Origin: Platanthera guangdongensis
Taxonomy: Eukaryota > Streptophyta > Magnoliopsida > Asparagales > Orchidaceae
Reading direction: 5' to 3'
Length of the DNA stretch: 64,000 nt
Assembly (NCBI GenBank): GCA_039583875.1
Contig: CM077147.1
Location: forward strand, 109,228,124 to 109,292,123
Part shown: one piece after another, positions 33,902 through 44,494 of the stretch
How positions within the stretch are numbered: the first letter of the stretch is position 1
How the letters are laid out: every line of letters starts with the position of its first letter
Position numbers and translations under genes: made by a program
The notes under the pieces: generated by a model
Seen by the model: the letters and a program-made list of their open reading frames with translations, nothing else
What the model was told of the DNA's origin: nothing
The model's database searches: none

Positions 33902-35552
33902 TTAAAATAACCTTCCAAGCACGACCTCGTCATTGGCATCGAAGCATTCAACAGTTTTATTAACAACGAGGAGAGGAGGTTCTTCGACTAGGCTCACCCC
34001 CCTTGAGCTACAAAGAATGTCTACAACTTCCTTGCCCTTTGAGGTTGCTGGATCAGGGCGATCATCTTTAGGAAGCATATCACGCATCTTACCTTACTGG
34101 AGCATCTTTTGTACTAGTCGGCGGAGTGCTTGATAGTTCTCAGTCAAGTGGCCTGACTCTTTGTGGAACTTGCAGTAAGGTTTTGAGTCCATAGACCTTT
34201 GATTAGCTGGTCGGTAAGGCTTCTTGTTGTTAGCCCTGTCTTTCATGATCTGCCTTACTTCTAGCATGGCTTCATCTAGTTCAGATTCATGCAAGTCATC
34301 GTCTTACTGATGGTAAACTGCAGCTGTTTGAGAAGATGGAGCTGGTGGTAGTAGTGGATCTCGAGTAAGATATTAATCCCGGAAGGAGTATCGACGATGC
34401 TGAAATCTTCTTTCCCTCCTTTAGTTAGTTGGGAAATCTTTCTGAGGAGACCTCAGAGGCTATTTATGAGAAGGATCTTTCTCTGATATAAGCTTGGAGA
34501 CAAAGCCTGGGTTGCTCATTACGCCTCGGATGTATGAGTTAGTTAAGGCAATCAACTCTTGGTATGTTCTCGGTGCACGAACATTGACTTCAAACATGAG
34601 AGGCCCTTCACGGAGACCATGGATAAGAGCCACTCGGTACATTTCTTGGCTAACAATCTCGATGTCCAAGATTTCTCTTTGGAATCGATCAACGAACTGA
34701 GGCCAAGTTTCATTGCCACATTGCTTGATCTCAAAGAGGGATTCAGGGCCGCCCTTTCTCTTGGTGGAAGTAGAGAATCTGAGCAAGAACTCCCTTCACA
34801 GATCAGCAAAGGAAGTGATGGAGTGAGGCCAAAGGCTATAGAACCAGTCCCTCACTTGACCATTAAAGGTAGTGACAAGGAGCTTGCACTTGGTTGCATT
34901 TGAGAGGGTTTTTAGAGCAACGGCTGATTCGAAGGCTTGCAGATGCTTCACTGGATCAATCTCTCTGGTATAGATTGGTAGCCGGGGCTCTCCGAAGTTA
35001 GCTGGAGTTGGTTCATGGCGAACGTTCTCTACAAATGGTAAAGGCTCTTATTGCTCTCCTACAACATAAGGATAAATAGGAGCATAAGCTGCAGCTGCAA
35101 AAGAAGCAGGAGGATAAAAGAGAAAAGTTGCTGTAGGAGGAGCAAAGACAGGAGCTGCAGGGTAAGTATGACTTCCCTGAAAATTGAGAAATCTATCAGG
35201 ACTTCCTCGGGCTGCTTCCCAGAAGAAGTTTTGACGAGCTATAAACTCTTCATCTTGAGGTCGCAAAGGGGTTGCAGGCCCTTGCAGGAAGTTTGCTGTA
35301 TAAGGAGGAGGATAGACTAGCAGGCAAGCTGGAGGATATGCTTGCGGGATGCTCCAATGTTGGTGTTGGGTTGATTGGATCAGCTGAAGCTATTGCTGGT
35401 TGAGTCTACGACTGCTTGGTGATCGCATCAAGAATTTGGTTGATTGCTTGGAACTGCTGAGCATTCTCACGGCGCGATTGCTCGAAGGCCTCCCAGAGAG
35501 GATCATCTCTGGGACTTGGAGCAAAGTTCTTGGCTGGTTGATGGTCTGACAT
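33902..35552 (-). pseudogene. gag: Ty3/gypsy Gag remnant (element G1)
   Basis: From ATG at 35552 the frame reads a Pro/Ala-rich N-terminus, then the retrotransposon gag core (LPIYTREIDPVKHLQAFES, WFYSLWPHSITSFADL, REFLLRFSTSTKRK, GNETWPQFVDRFQREI), and a CKFHKESGHLTENY zinc-finger-like motif near 34170. Stops interrupt near 35406, 35047, 34812, 34459 and elsewhere, and a frameshift or indel is likely downstream. The last open part (34087-33902) could be the start of the protease region. No further pol is found to the left. The gag type is that of plant gypsy elements of the Tat/Ogre side, but the lineage is uncertain. No convincing PBS was found upstream of the ATG. Confidence 0.7.
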
Positions 35553-35598
35553 GGCTAACTATCGCTTTTCACTGTTTGTTCGAGATCTGAAGGCCGCG

Positions 35599-36462
35599 TG
35601 TTAACTGTTGATGCGCGAAAACAGCACCGCCTAGTTAACACGGAGGGAGGTGTTTGATCTCACAGGCTAGGAGAGGAAGAGGATGAAGGTTGCAGGGAAA
35701 GAGGAAGCTTATGAGTGCTCGAGAGTGGAGCAAGCATTTTTCAAAGGGGTTGCGGGGATAGAGGAGAGGTTTGCTGAGAGCAGCGGAGGAGGTTGATCAG
35801 GAGCTGTCGATAAGACGGGTAGTTGGATGGTTGTCCTTGCATGTCGATGCCAAGAGGGAGCTAAGCTGAGCTAAGAAGAAGAGAGAGGGCCGCTGGTAGT
35901 GGCGACAGCAGACTTCGCCCGCTGCGGCTTAAATGCCACTCTTATGACGGGCTTTCCTTTGATTAATAGTGAGTTATTACAGCTCGCAATACTCCTTTAC
36001 AAGAAAAAAATAAAGGGGTACAAGGAGGAAGCTGGCGGCTAAGGAAGAAATACCAGAAGAGACCGTGCGGACTGAAGAGCCAGGTCGGCAGGCCGTGCGA
36101 CTAAGGGAGAAACAGAGGCCGCGCGGTCTGGCAACTGAAGCCGACAGGCCACGCGCGGTTACGGGAAGAAGAAAGGTAGACTGGGAAATAGAGTCCGCAG
36201 GAGGTGATCACTAGAGCTTGCTATGGCGTGTTAACTATTGATGCGCGAAAACGACAACACCTAGTTAACACAGACGGAGTGTTTGATCTTACAGGCTAGG
36301 AGAGGAAGAGGATGAAGGTTGCGGGGAAAGAGGAAGCTTCTTAGTGCTCGAGAGTGGAGCAAGCTCTTGTCAAAGCGGTTGTGGGGATAGAGGAGAGGTT
36401 TGCTGAGAGCAGTGGAGGAGGTTGATCAGGAGCTGTCAAGCAGACGGGTACTTGGACGGTTG
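35599..36462. repeat. Direct repeat of about 225 bp upstream of the G1 gag
   Basis: The segment from 35601 to about 35830 recurs at 36230 to about 36455 with roughly 90% identity by eye. Each copy starts TGTTAACT and has AGTTAACA about 35 bp later, so an inverted 8-bp pair caps it (TGTTAACT...AGTTAACA). Between the copies lie GGCCGCGCGG- and GACCGTGCGG-type words. The repeat is on the side where the G1 5' LTR should be. The second copy is cut by the E4 LTR. I could not decide between two LTR parts and an internal duplication. Confidence 0.6.
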
Positions 36463-37175
36463 TGTTGGATCTTGCGGCGCCCTTAGAGGGGGTGGGGGTG
36501 AATAAGGGTTCTTTTAATTTTGTCTTAAAAATTAAACAAACTTTACTAGAAGAATAACATCAATATAATTGAAGAGTGCAAATGTATACCAAAAAAAATA
36601 ATGATATATTTCAAAAGAGATAAATTGAATACAAAGTGTCTCTATAGAGCTAGAGACAAAGGCTCATGAACTAAATAATTTGCTAGTGTTTTCGCCGGTT
36701 CTTCTACCAAGAATCAGCAGGCTAAAGCGTATCTCTTCCTTGATCTTGCTACTAGCCTCCCCTAGATCTAATCACGATCTAGACGCTGCACGGAAGGCAA
36801 CGATTTCTCCCTAAGCCACACAAGGACTTGGACGCCACTCACAAGGCGGCGATTCTCTCCTAAGCCACACAAGGACCTAGACGCCACGCATAAGGCAGCG
36901 ATTTTCTCTACCGATTATAATGAGAATGTAAAAGAAAAGATAAAAAACAAATTGAACACTTTAGGCTAGACACTACCTTCAAACAATGCACTGAAGATGC
37001 CGACGAATCCTTGCTAGAGATGCTTCGAATGCTTCGCACGTGCTGTCAATCTTTCGCGCTTTTGGCCTTCTTGAGAGTATGGAGTATCTCTGAGTTCTGG
37101 GGCTCTCTGAAACATCAATACAGGAAAATACACTCCAGGTAATGAAATTCGTGATTTCCTTAGAAAATGAAAGGT

Positions 37176-37182
37176 TTTTATA
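37176..37182 (-). promoter_or_regulatory. LTR core promoter of E4
   Basis: On the minus strand GGCGATAG is followed after 8 bases by TATAAAA. The preceding bases CGATACCCAGTATTGCCC match CGATACCGGGTATCGCC in the antisense promoter at 38858-38910, which has the same GGCGATAG-TATAAAA order with a 9-base gap. Confidence 0.75.
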
Positions 37183-37446
37183 TTCTGGCGCTATCGCCGG
37201 GCAATACTGGGTATCGTCATCTGGCGATATCGGTAACCGCTGCCACGTGTCCAACGAAATCCTCATTTTTGCATCGCATAAACGTTGAGCGCCGAGTCGT
37301 GCACTATCGTCGAGCGATACCGGTTATCGCCATCTGGCGATAGCGAAATAACAGAAGCCACAATTTCGTCGAGCGTCGAGCAGAAATGCATTGAGTGGCG
37401 CTATCACCTGTTGGCGATACCAAATAGCACCTGGCGATATCTCCCG
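37183..37446. repeat. TATCGCC / GGCGATA palindromic word cluster in E4 U3
   Basis: Three groups (37183-37240, 37288-37350, 37398-37446) each combine TATCGCC- or TATCGTC-type and GGCGATA words in inverted pairs. Further copies lie outside the LTR at 38855-38896, 39288-39328, 40550-40580 and 44150-44182. Confidence 0.8.
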
Positions 37447-37584
37447 TGTTCAATTTTGACCCGATTCAGCACCAAAAAGATATTAGCTATAGACATGTAT
37501 TATCTGCACACCAAAAACATCCAAATATCAAATACAAACAAGATTTGTTATTAGCAAACTAGGAAGCGTGGAATGCATGCTCCA

Positions 37585-37600
37585 AAATCTCCCCCTTTTG
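37585..37600 (-). other. Polypurine tract of E4, with two more PPT-like tracts
   Basis: On the minus strand AAAAGGGGGAGATTT precedes the LTR start TGGAGCATG. Two further tracts, TTTAGGGGGAGATC (near 37723-37736) and CCAAAGGGGGAGAC (near 37850-37863), lie just upstream on the minus strand. Multiple PPTs are a known Sirevirus trait. Confidence 0.8.
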
Positions 37601-38849
37601 ATAATAACAAATCCATTATGAAAGAAATCATGAATGTTAAAAAGGTTCACCCAATTTGAGTATCAAGATGAACAACGTGTATGTGCACAAATTGCTCCTG
37701 GATGAAACACCCCCCCTACATGTGATCTCCCCCTAAATGGAAGTATAGGGAAATTCATGTATTTCAATTAAAGAGGTGAAGAAATAATTGGCCCAAGTGT
37801 GCAAAAAAATATATGACCACACTTTGGTGAATGATTTCTTTTGGAAAGTGTCTCCCCCTTTGGTATTTTCAAAAGATAGGTAGAAGTGCGGCGGAAGCGA
37901 AAGAACGAAAAACATAAAAGAGAGACTCATAGAGGATAGGTGAGAAATGTATAAGAAATAAAATGAGTAAATAGTAACTTTGGCAACGTTCAACAAACTA
38001 TATCACAAACACATACACTAGTGAATAGTTTTTGTGAAACTGTTCTCAGTCCAATTCTCATAAGAAGAACGTTTAGAGAGGATAATGTTGTGTATAGGTG
38101 AGGTGTTGTCGGAAATACTTATGCATAGTCTTACAAAAAAATATGAACATGAGAATGTTAAAAAACAACATAATATAGAGGTAGACATGTGAAGCTATAC
38201 TCGTACCCAAGAGTTCAGAGCACACAAGTAAGAAATTATTCATGTAAAAATTGGCACAAGACACTTTACAATTTTTGCCAAGGTGCTCAACCTCACAATG
38301 CTTATGAAGACTTATCAGGAGGGTAAATAGTGCTTGGTGGAGGTTCCTTGTCAACCGTGTATTATTGGAGTGTTTTCTTTTTTCCTTTTGTTATGTGAAA
38401 CAATCACCAAAGGTCTGCACTTTTGGGATGATCCATTTTTTATTACTCACATTTTTTTTAGCTGAACAAAGGAGTCTGAATTCACTTGTGAGAGCATACA
38501 GAATTATTTAATAGTATGGTGCACTGTACCAAACTCGGATAAAGCAGAAGCAGAAAACATGCATCACTAGTGGTTATGGTAAAACATTCACAATTCACAT
38601 TTTGTAAGATGGATGCATACAAAGATTTTCACAACCGTAAGTGAAATAACATTATCATAACTAAAAGATTTCACATACTTAGAGGCATGCAAAAACAATT
38701 TCACGAGTTTAAGAACACTAGTACTGAAATATGTAGAACAGATATAAGAGTGGTGAACTAGAGAACCAAGTTAGTATAAAACTCAAAAAAAAAACATTAC
38801 ACCTAACCTAAATCTGAGTCAGGAAGACAATTTTAAGAAACAACAAAAA
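37601..38849. other. AT-rich spacer of E4, no gene
   Basis: It lies between the PPT region and the antisense promoter. ORFs at 37733-37996 and 38073-38354 have no recognisable product and look like chance. Confidence 0.6.
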
Positions 38850-38854
38850 TTCAC

Positions 38855-39004
38855 TATCGCCCAGCGATACCGGGTATCGCCGATCGGCGATAGTGGTAAA
38901 AGTATAAAAATGGGCTCATTCAGTCAAAGGCATCAAACAAACCCTTTTTCTTGAAGATAGATCGCGGAAAGCGGAGTAGAAGTCGGCGAAACCCTAACAC
39001 CTAG
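38855..39004 (+). promoter_or_regulatory. Promoter and first leader exon of the antisense gene in E4
   Basis: Palindromic words CTATCGCCCAGCGATA and TATCGCCGATCGGCGATAG lie directly upstream of TATAAAAA (38903-38910). A telobox AAACCCTAA lies at 38989-38997. A splice-donor-like CTAG|GTATGA follows at 39004/39005. The core matches the E4 LTR promoter (minus strand, 37176-37240). Orientation is opposite to pol. Confidence 0.7.
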
Positions 39005-39379
39005 GTATGAAACTTGGATTTTGGCTTTAATTCTTTGGATTTTTATGGATCTAATTAGAAGGATAGTGTAGCATGTAATCCTAGATGAGAAATTTCCTGG
39101 TTTTAAAGTGTTTAGATTGTGTGTGTGGATCATAAGAAACTAGGTTTCTTTAAGTGAAAAATGTGTATAGTTTCTTGAATTTAAGAAGTTGTAAGAGGAT
39201 TTGGAGTAAAAGAATTTTTAGATCTGGTATTTGGGAGGAAGGGGGAAACCGGATCTGTTGTCGGAAATGGAGGAAAACCATTTTCCACTATCGCCTGACA
39301 ACAGTGGGTGTCGCCGAAGGGCGATATCCAAAGGAAAAAAAATTTTATTTTTGTTGCTGAAAAAAAATTTGTAATGCAG
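39005..39379 (+). other. Predicted 5'UTR intron of the antisense gene
   Basis: The GTATGA donor (39005) and TTTGTAATGCAG acceptor (ending 39379) bound a T-rich 375-bp segment. The next exon opens with GA-ATG, so the intron lies in the leader just before the start codon. It also contains one TATCGCC/GGCGATA group (39288-39328). Splicing is predicted, not shown. Confidence 0.55.
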
Positions 39380-39381
39380 GA

Positions 39382-40446
39382 ATGGCTTCCAGTTCCAAAG
39401 CACGAAGAAGCACAGGGAGTGACTCATATTCATCATATCAAACATTTCTTGGAATAGAGAACGCTAATATAGGAATCGGACGGGTGATCGATTTCGACCC
39501 GGCCCGACATGCTTATATCCATGATTTGTTAGCAATGGCTGGAATAATGTTGATTATTATTCCAGATACATTCTCCTCCGTACTGATTAGAGAATTTTAC
39601 AATTATCTCAAAGATCCGCATTTCATGGAATTTAATGGCGGAGTCCGATCGAAAATTCAAGGACAGGTGGTAGAAATAACACACTATGACCTGAGAGATG
39701 AGTTTGGATTAATCGGGCATGAAAACACTTTATATGTAGTGGAGAACTATCAGAAAGATAGGGATTGGACTTTATTGAATATGGTTTTGCATGGAAATTC
39801 CATCAAAACACTAATTCAATCAACGACCACCCTTACGGAGGATGCACGACTAGTGCAAGATATACTGAGGCATACTGTCCTACTGAAATTCGGAGATACA
39901 CGAAAAATAACGGCTCAACTCAATTATGTGACGTACATGATTTTGGAGCGAGAGTCGTTTGACATGGCGAATTTTTTCCTTTCGATAGTGCGCTATTCAT
40001 TTAGATTGAAAAGTCCTGCTTGGAAGAAATTGAACACACTACCACTTGGAGTCGTCATCCAACGGATTTTATATAAGAAATATACGTGGATCGACCCCGA
40101 TTTGTACTTCAATGATTGTATCCCATCTATATATTCGACGAGTGGAACACCTTCTATCAGCCGATCAACATGAGGAGGGTCATCAAGGAGGAGTGAACCG
40201 GTGTTCACTATCCGAAACCCGTCAATTCCTAGAGGTGGATCATTGCGAGAAGGGTTAGACGACTTGCGAGAGTCATTCGAAGAACACAAGAGGGATGTGA
40301 AGAAAAACTTCTTGGGAATTCAGAAATTTTTTAAATTTTTGACAAAAAGTTTGAAGTTGAAGCCCACTCCAGCAGAGGCAGCAGAATGGGAAGATCCGGT
40401 CATGAAGCCATCCCGTATATCGACTCGCCGAGCACGTCGGATGTAG
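39382..40446 (+). pseudogene. Antisense accessory protein of E4 (354 codons, one internal TGA)
   Basis: The frame runs from ATG at 39382 to TAG at 40444-40446, with one in-frame TGA at 40171-40173; the same frame continues after it. Residues 1-260 are a conserved-looking globular part, with IREFYNYLKDPHFMEFNGG, VRSKIQGQVVEITHYDLRD, DILRHTVLLKFGD and LNYVTYMILERESFD. The end is charged and probably helical (LRESFEEHKRDVKKNF, KSLKLKPTPAEAAEWED) with a basic tail (STRRARRM). The middle resembles the N-terminal part of E2/E3 ORF2 in pattern: F...VRxKIxGxxVxIxxxxLR, then a VLL-G-R motif and a hydrophobic helix. This suggests a plant-specific transposon-protein domain. It is antisense to pol, between pol and the 3' LTR. 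No membrane segment is obvious. Function unknown. Confidence 0.7.
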
Positions 40447-40784
40447 AGCAGGGAGCACAGTTCAGCAGATGACCAAGGAGAGACCAGTGCGGGTGACAAC
40501 TGAAATTTCTGAAGATTTTAGGATGCCTGGACATTTTACCGCTATCGCCCGACGACAGTTACTGTCACCGACAACAGTGAGTTTTCTTCTCTTTCCTGTA
40601 ATATTTTATGCTGTAATATTATGTGGGACTTAAATGTGGTATTGTGTTTTTGTAATAACATAAGACTCAGAATGTGATGTTCTCATTTATGATTTATGTA
40701 AGTGTATTTTGGTTTAATGTTCATGTTTTTAGCAATTTAATTATTAATTTTATGTTGTTTTTTTTGTCTTGTGATGGTAATCTA
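40447..40784. other. Spacer between antisense gene and pol end of E4
   Basis: The two convergent genes end about 340 bp apart. The spacer holds one CTATCGCCCGACGACAG group (about 40549) and T-rich DNA with TTTTATG and AATAACATAAG words that could serve as polyadenylation context. No ORF. Confidence 0.6.
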
Positions 40785-42620
40785 TTAAGTTGAAAAATCT
40801 AGAATTCCTAGTTCTAACCGTAATAATAAAAAACGGGAATCTGGAAGTGGTTTCGTGAAAATATCCACAAGCTGTGAATCAGTGCTTATAAAATTGACTT
40901 TGATCGTTTTTTGTTTTATGTGGTCTCTTATGAAATGGTGACGTACATCAATGTGTTTGGACCTAGAATGATGAACTGGATTATATGTTAAGTCAATTGT
41001 ACTTTTATTATCACATTTTAATTCAATTGTTTCATGAACTATTCCAAAATCTTCTAAAGTTTGCTTCATCCATAAAGCTTGTGCATAACAACTGCCTAGT
41101 GCCATGTACTCGGCCTTAGTGGTTGATAAGGCAACATAATTCTGTTTCCTACTCGACCACAAGATAAATGAAGGTCCAAGAATGTGGCAGGTGCCACTGG
41201 TGCTTTTACGATCTAATGAACACCCAACATAATTAGAATCAGAAAAGCCATGTAATATAAATGTATCATTATGAGGATAGCACAAACTTAATTTAGATGT
41301 GCCAATAAGATATCTAAAAATGCGTTTAACTGCCTTTAAATGAGACTCTTTGGGATTAACTTGAAATCTAGCACATAATCATATAGCGAACATAATGTCA
41401 GGCCTAGAGGCAGTCAAATACAATAGAGATCCTATCATTCCCTGATAAAGTGTTTGATCTATTGATATTCCACTTTCATCTTTTCCTAACTTTAATGAGA
41501 CACTCATCGGGGTAATTGCTTGTTTTAGATTTTCAAACCAAAATCCTTTTAAAATATCATGAATATATTTAGATTGATAAATAAAAATTCCATCATGGTT
41601 TTGAGTGATTTGAAAACCAAGAAAATAAGTGAGTTCTGCTACCATGCTCATTTCAAATTCATTATTCATAATTTCAATAACACTATCACATAATTTTTCA
41701 TTTGTGGATCCAAAAATAATATCATCAACATATATTTGTAAAATAATAAGATCATCATTGATATGTTTAACAAATAAAGTACAATCAGCAATGCTCATTT
41801 TGTAATCATTTTTTATTAAATAAATAGTCAATCTATCATACCATGCTCGGGGTGCTTGTTTCAAACCATAAAGGGCTTTTTATAATTTAAAAACATGATC
41901 AGGAAATCTAACATCAACAAAGCCTGGAGGTTGTTCTACATAAACCTCCTCCTTAATATACCTGTTAAGAAAAGAAGTTTTAACATCCATTTGAAATAAT
42001 TTGAACTTCTTAAAACTAGCAAATGCAAGAAATATTCTAACTGCTTCTAAACGTGCTACGGGTGCAAAAATTTCATCAATATCTATTACTTCTATTTGTG
42101 AATAACCTTTTAGTACGAGTCTAGCTTTGTTCCTAGTGACCCTAGATTCACTATCTAGTTTAATTTTAAAAATCCACTTAACCCCTACAACAGGATGATT
42201 TGACGGTCTTTCTACTAACTTCCAAACCTTATTACGTTCAAATTGATTAAGCTCGTCATCCATAGCTAAAGACCAAGAATTATTATTTAAAGCAGCTTCA
42301 ACGCTTTTAGGTTCTATATCAGAAATAAAGCACATATTTGAAAATAACTCATGTATGGATGAACGAGTACTTACCCCTCTTGATGGTTCTCCAATAACCA
42401 AATCTTGGGGATGATCTTTTGAAAATATTAGTTCGCTTGGAGGCATGTATACATGCTCTTCTTCTTCTTGTTCGACTCCTTTTTCTTCATCTTTATCTCC
42501 ATGATTTTCATCGTCATCCACCCTTTGTAGAGGGGAGAGCTCTTCATTTTTACCTGTATTATTAGCTTCTACATAAGAAAAAAACTCATCTATTTTAACA
42601 TGTATCGATTCTTCAACCAT
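40785..42620 (-). pseudogene. pol: RT and RNase H of E4
   Basis: One frame with stops near 41879 and 41377. RT shows [41 protein letters not shown] and the catalytic [12 protein letters not shown]. RNase H shows FSDSNYVGCSLDRKST, LSTTKAEYMALG, KCDNKSTIDL and the end STDSQLVDIFTKPL. The first RNase H acidic position reads SDSNY where relatives have SDADF. The N-terminal part (42620-42400) is the acidic linker between IN and RT. The stops are TAA and TGA compatible with C-to-T type change. Confidence 0.85.
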
Positions 42621-42639
42621 TTTAGTCCTCTTATTGTCA

Positions 42640-43360
42640 ACTCAATAAGCTTTACTTGTTGAAGAATAACCAATAAAAATGCCTTCATCACACTTTTCAT
42701 CAAATTTGCCTAAATTATCCTTAGTGTCAAAACAAAACATTTACAACCAAAAACTTTAAAATAAGACACATTCGGTTTTTTGAAAATATAACTCATAAGG
42801 TGTTAATTTTAAGAGGGGTTGAAGCATAACACGATTTAAAACATAACAAGAAGTACTAACAACTTTGGCCAAAAAAGATCGAGGTAATTTGTATTCAGAT
42901 AACATAGTGCGAGCTAGTTCTTGCAAAGTTCTATTTTTCCTTTCCAGCACACCATTTTGTTGAGGTGTACGAGGAGCAGAAAATTCATGTTTAATTTTCC
43001 TAACTCATTGAAAAAAGAAACAAATTTATCATTATCAAATTCACATCCATGATCTAAACGAATGCATTTTATTTTTAATTCTATTTTGTTTTGAACACGT
43101 AAACATAATTTGGAAAATTCTAAAAACGCATCAGATTTAGACGATAAGAAAATTGTCCAACTAAAGTGAGAAAAATCATCAATCAAAACAAAGATGTACT
43201 TTCTACCACGTAGACTTAGTCTCTTAACAGGACCAAACAAATCCATATGTATCAATTCTAAAGGCCTAGTGGTGGAAACGACATTTTTGTTTTTAAAAGA
43301 AGACTTTGTAAATTTTCCTTTTTGACATGGTGAACATAAAGATGATAAATTTTCATGCAA
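42640..43360 (-). pseudogene. pol: Integrase of E4
   Basis: Zinc-region end (LCSPCQKGKF), catalytic core with Asp in LIHMDLFGPV and Asp in IRLDHGCEFDN, and the third site near 42945 (ERKNRTLQELARTML) with its Glu. Frames 43360-42914 and 42950-42756 overlap by a frameshift near 42930. The C-terminal part to 42640 is split again. The usual Gln-Gln-Asn-Gly motif before the Glu straddles the frameshift. Inactive. Confidence 0.8.
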
Positions 43361-43869
43361 AAAGGTAAAACTTTAATAAGTTTATTTTGAGACAATTTTA
43401 TGATTAGTTTGGAACTAGAATGTCCAAGATGTCTATGCCACAAATTTAACTCCTCATTTTTAGAAATAAAACACTTTAATGAAGAATGTGACAAATCATT
43501 AAATCTAATCATGTAGACATTTTGAAATCTAGGAGGAGTAATAACAATATCATTTGTTTTAGAGTTAATAATTTTGCATAGGTTTGAAGATGAATCAAAC
43601 AAGACGTTTAAGACAATATCACATAACTGACTTATTAAAATTAAATTATGCTTCAAACCTTTAACATATAAAATATTTGAGATAGAAAATGATTTGTTAC
43701 CTACTACACCAATGCTGATGATTTTTCCCTTTCCGTTGTCTCTAAAAGTAACTACTCCTCCTTTCTTCATATCCAGGCTAAGGAACTTTGATTTATTGCC
43801 CGTCATGTGCTTTGAACACCCTGAGTCCAAGTACCACACGTCTTCTTTATCCTTAGCCTGCCAACACAC
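43258..43869 (-). pseudogene. pol: Protease and pre-integrase part of E4
   Basis: The copia protease site VWYLDSGCSKHMTG lies near the start, followed by the GAG-pre-integrase part (LKHNLILISQLCD, NLWHRHLGHSSSKLI). A frameshift near 43365 moves the reading into the integrase frame. Confidence 0.8.
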
Positions 43870-44494
43870 CTAGAAAGTGGATGAGAGTAAAGATCCGGCT
43901 ACCCAAGTGGTTCCTCCCATAGAATAGGTGGAAGCCTTAGGCACCCAAATTTGTTTGACTAAGTAGTATCCCGTCTTCTTACAAGTATGTGTTGTGTGAC
44001 CAAACTTATAACATTTGGCACACTTGATGAAAGAAGTTGACGGATTTTTAAAGTAAATTTTGACCCTTTGCTGGAAGCTACAGGGACAGGGGGTTTGTTG
44101 TTCTTAATCTGAAAATCAGATTTTGCCCCTTTCCTAGAATTTTTCCTATCACCGGTGACAGTGGATGTCACCGGGCGATAGTGCTTAGGAGAGTATCCAA
44201 GTCTGAATTTTCTATAACCTTAGTACTGGTTTCCCAAAATCATATTTAGAGATTTTTGGCCCACTCCAAATTTGTTATTTGTCATTTCTAAATTATGGAC
44301 TTGTCCCCTTAATACATTATTTTCGGCAACTATGGTGCCGCAACGATTAGCAAAGGACTTCCTACTGCTTTCCACTTGAGATTGAGAAAACTTTAGAGAT
44401 ATCTCTAAGGCCTCTTTCTCTTTTATAAGGGTCTCACCTTATGTTTGAGTCTTAGAGAGATCTTTCTCAAGGTCCACTATCTTTGTCAAGGAGT
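43870..44494 (-). pseudogene. gag: Gag C-terminal end of E4, cut by the Tat element
   Basis: The remaining part encodes a CCHC knuckle, CAKCYKFGHTTHTC (near 43975-44020), followed by an IWVPKA stretch that leads to pol. Upstream is a coiled-coil-like region, broken by stops and cut at 44494 where the Tat LTR begins. A TATCACCGG/CCGGGCGATAG palindrome (44150-44182) lies within the coding part. Confidence 0.7.

Larger units (their letters stand above)
36463..37584 (-). repeat. 3' LTR of E4 (about 1.1 kb)
   Basis: Plus-strand ends are TGTTGGATC and ATGCTCCA. On the minus strand it starts after the PPT, has palindromic TATCGCC/GGCGATA words (37183-37446), a TATAAAA box (plus 37176-37182), then R/U5 with a 50-bp tandem repeat (CCTAAGCCACACAAGGAC at about 36814 and 36862) and the terminal TTATTCACCCCC motif. 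Confidence 0.85.
36463..44494 (-). mobile_element. Ty1/copia element E4 with an antisense accessory gene, 5' end cut off
   Basis: Minus-strand copia element: gag end, PR, IN, RT, RNase H, then a 3.2-kb region with an antisense gene, PPT and a 1.1-kb 3' LTR (37584-36463). Gag is cut at 44494 by the Tat LTR, and the missing 5' part should lie beyond the window. The PPT (AAAAGGGGGAGATT) and LTR end (TTATTCACCCCC) are Sirevirus-like. On the left E4 interrupts the second copy of the G1 repeat; the adjacent GGTTG (36458-36462) is the presumed target duplication. Pol has two nonsense codons and frameshifts. Confidence 0.85.

Noticed and set aside
34494..34903. Plus-strand ORFs at 34494-34700 and 34559-34903
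   Set aside because: They are shadows of the minus-strand gypsy gag, whose residues match the family.
37733..38354. Two minus ORFs of 87 and 93 codons in the E4 spacer
   Set aside because: They are hydrophobic by AT-rich composition, lie upstream of the antisense promoter and have no recognisable product.
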